From Solobacterium sp. (GTDB taxonomy: Bacteria; Bacillota_I; Bacilli_A; Erysipelotrichales; Erysipelotrichaceae), in assembly GCA_017430925.1 (NCBI GenBank), contig JAFRMA010000030.1:1-39733 (forward strand): a DNA stretch of 39,733 nt. Reading direction: 5' to 3'. Within the stretch, counting starts at the first letter, position 1. Every line of letters starts with the position of its first letter. Position numbers and translations under genes: made by a program. This document shows, in pieces, positions 34,234 through 39,733 of this stretch. The notes beneath the pieces are model-generated. The model saw nothing but the letters and a program-made list of their open reading frames with translations. It was not told the DNA's origin and did not search any database.

Positions 34234-35403
34234 TTAGATCTGCGCGATTCCTGCGCGTACAGCTTCTTCCGCGACTTCTCTGGCCACTTCCTTGGCTACA
34301 CGATGATCAAATACTCCGGGGATGATATAATCCTCATTCAGTTCTTCATCGGTTACCAGGGCAGCGATAGCCTTGGCTGCGGACAGTTTCATCTCCTCGG
34401 TAATCTCTCTGGCGCGTACATCCAGGGCTCCGCGGAACAATCCCGGGAAGACCAGAACGTTATTGATCTGGTTCGGGTAATCCGAACGTCCGGTACCGAT
34501 GATTCTGGCGCCGCCTCTTTTGGCTTCTTCCGGCATGATTTCCGGTGTAGGATTGGCCATCGGGAAGACGATCGCGTCCTTGTTCATGGAGAAGATCATC
34601 TCAGCAGTAACAATACCTGGCGCAGATACACCGATGAAGACATCGGCACCTTTGAGTGCGTCCGCAATCGTACCATGCTGATCTTCCAGATTGGTGATTT
34701 CACAAAGATCCAGCTGTGCTTCATTCAGCGCTGTATCCCTGTTCAGGATACCTTTGCGGTCGCAGTATGTCAGATGCTTAACACCGTATTCCAGCAAGAG
34801 TTTACCGATTGCTGTACCGGCAGAACCGGCACCGCTGATGACAACCTTCACATCTTCTGCTTTCTTGTTTACAACTTTCAGGGCGTTGATCAACGCAGCC
34901 AGCAGGACAATTGCCGTACCATGCTGGTCATCGTGGAATACCGGAATATCCAGGATCTTCTTTAATCTGTCCTCAATTTCAAAACAGCGCGGCGCTGAGA
35001 TATCTTCAAGATTGATACCGCCGAAGGAAGGCGCAATACGTACAATGGTTTCCACGATTTCATCGGTATCCTTGGTATCCAGACAGATCGGGAAAGCATC
35101 CACATCACCGAATTCCTTGAATAAGACACACTTCCCTTCCATGACCGGCATTCCGGCTTCCGGACCGATATCTCCAAGCCCGAGAACTGCTGTGCCATCG
35201 GTAACTACCGCCACCAGATTCCCTTTGGATGTATAGCGATAGACATCTTTCTTGTTGGCAGCAATCTTGCGGCATGGTTCCGCAACACCGGGTGTATATG
35301 CCGTACTGAGATCATCTCTTGTTTTTACCGGCACTTTGGAGATCACCTCGATCTTCCCTTGATGTTCTTCATGTAGTTTGAGAGCGAGTTCATTATAGTC
35401 CAT
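34234..35403 (-). CDS. NAD(P)-dependent malic enzyme
   Basis: A 389-aa oxidative decarboxylase converting malate to pyruvate and CO2. It has the N-terminal TAYTPGVAEPCRKIA, the catalytic-loop LVAVVTDGTAVLGLGDIGPE, the metal and substrate region FGGINLEDISAPRCFEIEDR and IPVFHDDQHGTAIV, and the Rossmann motif VVISGAGSAGTAIG. This is the short bacterial form. Cofactor preference (NAD or NADP) cannot be decided by eye. GGAGG precedes the ATG at 9 nt. With femX ending 75 nt upstream it may have its own weak promoter. Confidence 0.96.
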   Translation of the reverse strand: MDYNELALKLHEEHQGKIEVISKVPVKTRDDLSTAYTPGVAEPCRKIAANKKDVYRYTSKGNLVAVVTDGTAVLGLGDIGPEAGMPVMEGKCVLFKEFGDVDAFPICLDTKDTDEIVETIVRIAPSFGGINLEDISAPRCFEIEDRLKKILDIPVFHDDQHGTAIVLLAALINALKVVNKKAEDVKVVISGAGSAGTAIGKLLLEYGVKHLTYCDRKGILNRDTALNEAQLDLCEITNLEDQHGTIADALKGADVFIGVSAPGIVTAEMIFSMNKDAIVFPMANPTPEIMPEEAKRGGARIIGTGRSDYPNQINNVLVFPGLFRGALDVRAREITEEMKLSAAKAIAALVTDEELNEDYIIPGVFDHRVAKEVAREVAEEAVRAGIAQI

Positions 35404-35432
35404 ACTGTTGTCCTCCGATACTTTACAACTTA

Positions 35433-35438
35433 AGTATA
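35433..35438 (-). promoter_or_regulatory. Possible -10 box for malic enzyme
   Basis: TATACT on the minus strand about 29 nt before the ATG, with a weak TTATCT at 17 nt upstream. The leader would carry GGAGG. Confidence 0.4.
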
Positions 35439-35478
35439 CCCTTTTGTGGTTTAGAAGATAATACGTTTTACCTGATAT

Positions 35479-36744
35479 CTATTTCTTTTTGTAGAAATAG
35501 TAACGGAGTCTGCGTCTGGCATGGCTGATAAACCAGGTTGCCTTCTTCCACTGCGCATATTTCTTTGCGTTGAATACAGCGTCGAATTCACCGAGGAATT
35601 CCAGATAATCACCGCCGAAACTCTTCTTGAAATCTGTCTGTCCGTAGTATTCATCCCTGGGATCCATCGAACCGGATATACCTTCAAAATCATATGTTTT
35701 GGCACCGAGCTTCTTCATCTCGGTAATGGCATGATCATGTAAGGCAAAAGCAGCCCGGAAATTCAGGAATGTCTTGGTTGTATACATATTCACATTCCAG
35801 ACATTGTCTCCCTGCTTAATGATGAATTTCGCGCCGAGATCGTGTGTTTTCCCGTCATTCAGCGGGGATTCTTCTATTTCCTGAATCTCTTTCTTCAGCG
35901 CATCGATCTCCTTGTCGGTAACAGAGATCTTGTTTTCATCTTTCAGCAGTGTTCTGTACCCGGTAAGTTCCTGACATTTCTTCTTCAGCGAATTGACTGC
36001 CTCGGTGTAGTTACAGCGTACGACGTAGTAATGAACCGCATCCCCGTAACAATCCCACAGTTTGCGGAAATATGCCTCATCCTTGGGTTTAAATCCGAGT
36101 TTGGCAGATAACTCATCCTGGCTGTTTGTCAGCACGTATAACTGATCCGGTCCTTCTTCGGTCACCGTGACCAGGCGTTCTTCATTCTTTTTGTGATAGG
36201 TATTGTATCGCTTGATTTCCTTGCGGATCTTTTCTATCGGCTGATCCAGGTCAAGACGGTACGTAAACCGGCTCATCCAGTTCCCGCTGTACCCGTAGTT
36301 ATAGCCAAGATGATCATAGCCGAGATCCTTCAGAATATCCGTAATATATTCATGGTTGAAACCATTCTCCCGGATCTTCCCGTTTTTCTCATGTTCTAGA
36401 CGGGTGATATTCGGATCGATCCGCAGAAAGAAAGAACCCTTCTCCCTGGCATAATCCCCTAGTTTTTCCGCAAAGAAACGCACCAGTTCCTTATCTTCAA
36501 TATCCAGGTTGAATCCGTATTGGATATAACTGAACTGACCGAAAGGTATCTTACATCGCTTATGCAACATGACTGCGGATGCGATTAGTTCTCCCTGTTC
36601 GTTCTCTACACCAAGCAGATCTCCTTTGCCGTACTCCGGAGCCTTGAAACGGATGAAAGGACTGGTCTTGGAATAGTGATTCAGAGCACTGGAGACCGCA
36701 AAATCATCAAAGCGGGCTTGTTCTACATTTGTAATAAACTTCAT
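35479..36744 (-). CDS. FemX/MurM-type tRNA-dependent peptidoglycan bridge aminoacyltransferase
   Basis: A 421-aa FemABX-family protein that adds amino acids from aminoacyl-tRNA to the lipid II stem peptide. It has two GNAT-like halves (SPFIRFKAPEYGKG... and FIIKQGDNVWNVNMYT...). These are separated by a coiled-coil arm at about 250-300 (DKEIDALKKEIQEIEE). The closing signature is LGAKTYDFEGISGSMDPRDE and TDFKKSFGG, with a basic tail (HARRRLRYYFYKKK). Length is normal. It overlaps the frameshifted paralogue upstream as ATGA. The added amino acid cannot be predicted. Confidence 0.9.
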   Translation of the reverse strand: MKFITNVEQARFDDFAVSSALNHYSKTSPFIRFKAPEYGKGDLLGVENEQGELIASAVMLHKRCKIPFGQFSYIQYGFNLDIEDKELVRFFAEKLGDYAREKGSFFLRIDPNITRLEHEKNGKIRENGFNHEYITDILKDLGYDHLGYNYGYSGNWMSRFTYRLDLDQPIEKIRKEIKRYNTYHKKNEERLVTVTEEGPDQLYVLTNSQDELSAKLGFKPKDEAYFRKLWDCYGDAVHYYVVRCNYTEAVNSLKKKCQELTGYRTLLKDENKISVTDKEIDALKKEIQEIEESPLNDGKTHDLGAKFIIKQGDNVWNVNMYTTKTFLNFRAAFALHDHAITEMKKLGAKTYDFEGISGSMDPRDEYYGQTDFKKSFGGDYLEFLGEFDAVFNAKKYAQWKKATWFISHARRRLRYYFYKKK

Positions 36745-37972
36745 TTCCGACCTCTCAGTTTCGCTGCTGTCTTCAATGCCAGCGGATACAGACGATCAAA
36801 CGCATAGTATACAGGACGGTCGATGACCATGTTAAACTCTCCGACATACTCTTCCACATCCATCAGCCAGTTGGATTTGAACAGGGTCAGACCATCGTCC
36901 AGAGTACCTTCGATCCCGCCGAAACTACAGTACTTTATGCCTTTCTCAACACACAGATCCAGACATGTCTTATACAACAGATAACTGCTGTACATCCGCA
37001 GATAATCCGGATGATTGCCCATATAGAAGAGTTCCATCAGCTTGTCGTTATAGCAGGCCATGATACCGCCGGTGATGACTTCGTCTTTCTGTTCACGTTG
37101 ATAATCTACCTGTAACAGTCCTAATTCCTTGGTATCTGTTCCAGGGTCTGGTTGATCTCATTGCGTTTCTTTTTGGAAAGGTCTCCTTCCAGCAATGCCT
37201 GGTTCTCCGCAATACGTGTTTCCAGTTTGCTGATCTGTTCGGGAAAGTTCAGATACGCGACGATACAGATGCACCTGTCTCCGAAGACATCCATCATCTG
37301 ACGGAAATAGTCTTCGTTACGCAGAGCGACTTTCTTGCGTACTTCGGTATAGTGCATGGCGGTGGCGAAATCGTGGAGGTATTCTCTGCCGGAACGAAGG
37401 ATGATTCCCTTCTTTACTGCCGCGTTGATACACTTCCTGGTCCGGTGTTCCAGTTTCTTCTCATAGCCTTCTTCGACGATCATAGCCGCATTGAATCTCG
37501 GCTGGGTGCTTTCTTCGATCAGGGTGGTAAAGCCCTTGTGCCGGATCCCGTATTTCTTCAGTTTCTCGATCACATCCAGATTCTGCATTTCCCTATCCGT
37601 CCTGCGTTCACTGTACGGATACCTGCGGACCAGAATACACGGATCAAAGCGTACTGCGATACTATGCATCTTCTTCGCGTATGCACGCAGTGAAGTAAAC
37701 ATGTATTCCACCAGTTCTTCATCTTCATAATCCATGACCGGACCGCGCGGGATATACATCAGTGTCTTTCCCGGCAGTAACTTACGTACCAGGACCATCG
37801 CAGACGCGCATAAAACGTTATCTCGCTTGATTCCTACGAAAAACGGATTCCAGGTCGTATTCTTTAATTCTGCCCAGAGAGACGTCTGAAACAGCGAATT
37901 CTGGGATGATTGGATCACAAACGCATCATTCTGCGCAGGATCCAGGTTCTCTATAAATGTCAATTTACTCAT
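36741..37972 (-). pseudogene. FemX/MurM-type aminoacyltransferase, frameshifted
   Basis: A tandem paralogue of the gene at 35479-36744, split into two frames. The first part (37121-37972, 283 aa) starts MSKLTFIENLDPAQNDAFVI and carries the first GNAT-like half and the coiled arm (SKKKRNEINQTLEQ). It then shifts into IPRN and a stop at 37121. Reading on after one missing base near 37131-37136 gives TKELGLLQVDYQREQKDEVI then TGGIMACYND. This joins the second half (GIKYCSFGGIEGTLDDGLTL then FKSNW) ending at 36741. The joined protein would be about 410 aa, normal for the family. Sequencing error, real decay or phase variation are all possible. TAAGAT lies 6 nt before its ATG, with no ribosome site. 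Confidence 0.8.
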
Positions 37973-37978
37973 ATTCTT

Positions 37979-37987
37979 ATCTTAGCA
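37979..37987 (-). promoter_or_regulatory. Extended -10 promoter placing the first femX ATG at +1
   Basis: TGCTAAGAT, then AAGAAT, then ATG on the minus strand. TAAGAT differs from TATAAT at two positions, but the TG extension and 6-nt spacing match the leaderless set. Confidence 0.45.
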
Positions 37988-37988
37988 C

Positions 37989-38018
37989 AAAAAAAGGGTA
38001 ATGCCTTTCAGCTTACCC
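37989..38018 (-). terminator. Intrinsic terminator downstream of the GH1 remnant
   Basis: GGGTAA/TTACCC stem (37996-38001 with 38013-38018), extendable through GC pairs with a bulge, followed by seven T on the minus strand. It sits just after the remnant's stop codon and now ends the tetR-GNAT unit. Confidence 0.8.
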
Positions 38019-38023
38019 TCTTT

Positions 38024-38125
38024 CTATCTTTCCAGGTTTTCACCATTTGAAACAATAACTTCCTTGTACCAACAGAAACTATCTTTCCGGATCCTTCGCA
38101 AGTCCTTCAGATCCACACCTTCCCG
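38024..38125 (-). pseudogene. C-terminal remnant of a GH1 (6-phospho-beta-glucosidase-like) gene
   Basis: In the gap after the GNAT-NlpC gene, one minus-strand frame reads REGVDLKDLRRIRKDSF then CWYKEVIVSNGENLER and a TAG at 38024-38026. This matches the highly conserved C-terminal end of GH1 6-phospho-beta-glucosidases (RKDSFYWYKKVIASNGEDL type). Nothing of the catalytic barrel remains. The frame is open upstream into the GNAT-NlpC 3' end but has no start or homology there. It is a scar of a lost gene whose terminator is still in place. Confidence 0.7.
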
Positions 38126-38141
38126 GCAAACCGGAATTGTG

Positions 38142-39119
38142 CTATATGTGAAATGCTGAATGATAAAGCTCTGGTTTTTGATTCAATACACGTTCAAGCG
38201 CCACCCAACCCAGGTATTCCGGATGGTCTCCGGTCAGAGCTGTCATCTTTTCGATTGCCAAATAGTCATCAATCCGGACTATGTCCCACGCATGTATCAC
38301 ACGGCTGTCCCCTAAGCTTATGCCGCAATGTCCCCAGTTGACCGGGCCGCTTTCACCCGGACAAAGGCAGTCATAGAATACGAACGCGCCTCGTTCCGGA
38401 ACTCCGCCCTGCAACGCGTCCTTGTACAACTCGCAGGATTCCTTTGCGGAATCTCCGCCGAATACTTCAACATTATTACTGATTTCAAGTGCGTCCTCAA
38501 TGAACGAAAGGCACCAGCCGGCGTATTCCTTGCTGCCGAGTTTATCTTCTGCCCAGCTGATCATGTTTTCTGTGAATTCGTTCAACCATTCTACTCTGGA
38601 AATCATGGATACATGAGTTTTTCCGTTGATTTCATCCGGATATTCGCATACATAATGCATACCGATGGATTCTGCTGTTTTGATGGAAGGAACATTTGTG
38701 TATTTGCAGCAGGAGTATAGGGTTGGATAATCCGTATTACGGAATGCCCAGTTGCGGACTGCTTTTGCCGCCTCACTGGCATAGCCCTTTCGCTGAGAGT
38801 CATGGCGGATATGATAGCAGATTTCCGGCAGTGTCTTTCCGTTGATATTCTGCAGTGTCAGCCCGCAATCGCCGATCATCTCCCCGGATTCCTTCAGACA
38901 GACAGCCAACAGCCCAAAGCCGTCTTTCCGATAGCGTTTTATATTTCGTCCGATCCAATCCCTGACGTGCTGCCCATCGAAGGTGTAAGGATAATGCCAC
39001 ATAGTTTCCGGATCGCCAAGCACCCGGAACAACGCCTGAAAATCATCCGGTTTCATTTCCCGCAGTAATAATCTTTTTGTTTCCAAAGCCATTCGTTGTC
39101 TGCTTATACTATCAGTCAT
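38142..39119 (-). CDS. GNAT acetyltransferase fused to an NlpC/P60-like domain
   Basis: A 325-aa two-domain protein. Residues about 10-172 are a RimJ/RimL-type GNAT domain (ETKRLLLREMKPDDFQALF, acetyl-CoA loop QRKGYASEAAKAVRNWAF). Residues about 178-315 form a separate domain with AGWCLSFIEDALEISN, ERGAFVFYDCL and NWGHCGISLGDSRVIHAWD. This resembles NlpC/P60-type papain-fold hydrolases, with C203 and H264 as likely catalytic pair. Such peptidases normally act outside the cell, yet no signal peptide is present. The start overlaps the tetR stop by 8 nt; Met10 (39092) is an alternative start. Confidence 0.8.
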   Translation of the reverse strand: MTDSISRQRMALETKRLLLREMKPDDFQALFRVLGDPETMWHYPYTFDGQHVRDWIGRNIKRYRKDGFGLLAVCLKESGEMIGDCGLTLQNINGKTLPEICYHIRHDSQRKGYASEAAKAVRNWAFRNTDYPTLYSCCKYTNVPSIKTAESIGMHYVCEYPDEINGKTHVSMISRVEWLNEFTENMISWAEDKLGSKEYAGWCLSFIEDALEISNNVEVFGGDSAKESCELYKDALQGGVPERGAFVFYDCLCPGESGPVNWGHCGISLGDSRVIHAWDIVRIDDYLAIEKMTALTGDHPEYLGWVALERVLNQKPELYHSAFHI

Positions 39120-39708
39120 CCCGTCCGTACACCCGGATAAAATGCCGGCTGAATGCCTCCACTTGCTTTATTGCTTCCTCTGTTTTCTCAGGCTCTCGGT
39201 CACACAGATGAATAAGGGCAGAAATCGGAGCCGTATATGCAAAGGCAAGCATCTCAGGATCATCCTTCCTGAGCAGTCCCTTTTCCATCATGCCTGTAAA
39301 TATCCGTGTAAACATCTCTGTAAGTCCGGTGAGGAAGTGCTTCGTTGCCAGTTCCCGCGCACGTACGTCCCGGTACTGCTCAAGTGTCAGCACCTTCCGC
39401 GTCATGATGATCTTCTCATCATGAACGGTGATGTTCACCATCTGCATGGTCAGTTGGATCAACGCCTCCAGCGAATCCGGTACAGGCGGCAGATGGTCTG
39501 CAGATCCGAAGTGGTCTGCATAATAAGCGATCATCTGATCCAGCAACGCATTCCAGATTGCTTCCTTGCTCTCATAGTGCTTATAGACCCCCGATTTGAC
39601 AAGTCCGAGAGATGCACTCAGTTCACGGATATTTGTCCCTGCATAACCATTTTGTGAAAACATCTCCAGCGCCGCTTCCAGTATTCTATCTTTCGTGTCG
39701 TTCGCCAT
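39112..39708 (-). CDS. TetR/AcrR-family transcriptional regulator
   Basis: A 198-aa repressor-type protein. The N-terminal HTH is TKDRILEAALEMFSQNGYAG then TNIRELSASLGLVKSGVYKH, the standard TetR DNA-binding domain. The C-terminal helical ligand domain (about 60-198) is divergent as usual and gives no ligand clue. GGGAGGTTATT precedes the ATG at 39706-39708. Its tight overlap with the GNAT-NlpC gene suggests one transcript, possibly autoregulated. The promoter region is cut by the window end. Confidence 0.93.
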   Translation of the reverse strand: MANDTKDRILEAALEMFSQNGYAGTNIRELSASLGLVKSGVYKHYESKEAIWNALLDQMIAYYADHFGSADHLPPVPDSLEALIQLTMQMVNITVHDEKIIMTRKVLTLEQYRDVRARELATKHFLTGLTEMFTRIFTGMMEKGLLRKDDPEMLAFAYTAPISALIHLCDREPEKTEEAIKQVEAFSRHFIRVYGRDD

Positions 39709-39733
39709 AATAACCTCCCTAAGAGCACAGTGA

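Noticed and set aside
1..39733. CRISPR array, insertion sequence, prophage or integron
   Set aside because: No regularly spaced repeats, transposase, integrase or phage structural genes were seen in reading both strands.

Overview
The window looks like chromosome from a Bacillota (Firmicutes) bacterium. My best guess is an Erysipelotrichia-type lineage. The support is an ireB-ruvX-yrzB operon, ComK and ComEA/ComEC homologues, a T-box in front of alaS, FemX-type peptidoglycan-bridge enzymes, AGGAGG-type ribosome sites and a short-armed SMC (981 aa). The genus-level guess is inference. Almost everything is on the minus strand; gltX is the only clear plus-strand gene. There is no CRISPR array, insertion sequence or prophage.

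Layout, described in minus-strand transcription order from the high-coordinate end. (a) 39.7-38.0 kb: a TetR regulator overlaps an unusual GNAT acetyltransferase fused to an NlpC/P60-like domain. Behind it lies a roughly 33-codon remnant of a GH1 glycosidase C-terminus and a terminator. (b) 38.0-34.2 kb: two tandem FemX/MurM-type genes, the first broken by a one-base frameshift, then a malic enzyme. The malic enzyme converges on gltX (plus) at a shared palindromic terminator. (c) 32.7-30.5 kb: a LamG-GH43 lipoprotein diverges from gltX, followed by tRNA-Gln(CUG). (d) 30.4-28.4 kb: nitroreductase, a small lipoprotein and an unknown 200-aa protein. (e) 28.4-21.4 kb: rdgB, a TIGR01906 membrane protein, trmL, a small membrane protein, comK, a thioredoxin/ArsC-like protein, mnmA, recD2 and a metallophosphoesterase. 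(f) 21.3-8.8 kb: T-box-alaS, ireB, ruvX, yrzB, mltG, a Nudix protein, greA, comEA, comEC, holA, a family-6 uracil/hypoxanthine DNA glycosylase, a U32 (RlhA-like) protein and mscL, closed by an intrinsic terminator. (g) 8.8-6.5 kb: a small membrane protein, an MFS exporter with MarR controlled through two operator palindromes, and a 26-codon mini-gene. (h) 6.5-0 kb: smc, ftsY, ylxM, ackA, nrnA, then HU running off the edge.

Genes are densely packed, with many ATGA or 8-nt stop/start overlaps. The main themes are translation and tRNA modification (alaS, gltX, mnmA, trmL), DNA repair and replication (recD2, holA, ruvX, glycosylase, rdgB, smc), cell-wall assembly (mltG, FemX pair) and a competence set (comEA, comEC, comK).

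The most unusual signal is promoter placement. At least four genes (holA, the comK-upstream small gene, rdgB and the unknown 200-aa gene) have a perfect TATAAT exactly 6 nt before the ATG and no Shine-Dalgarno. Two more (the GH43 lipoprotein and the first femX) have close variants. This points to leaderless mRNAs, while other genes in the same window have strong AGGAGG leaders.
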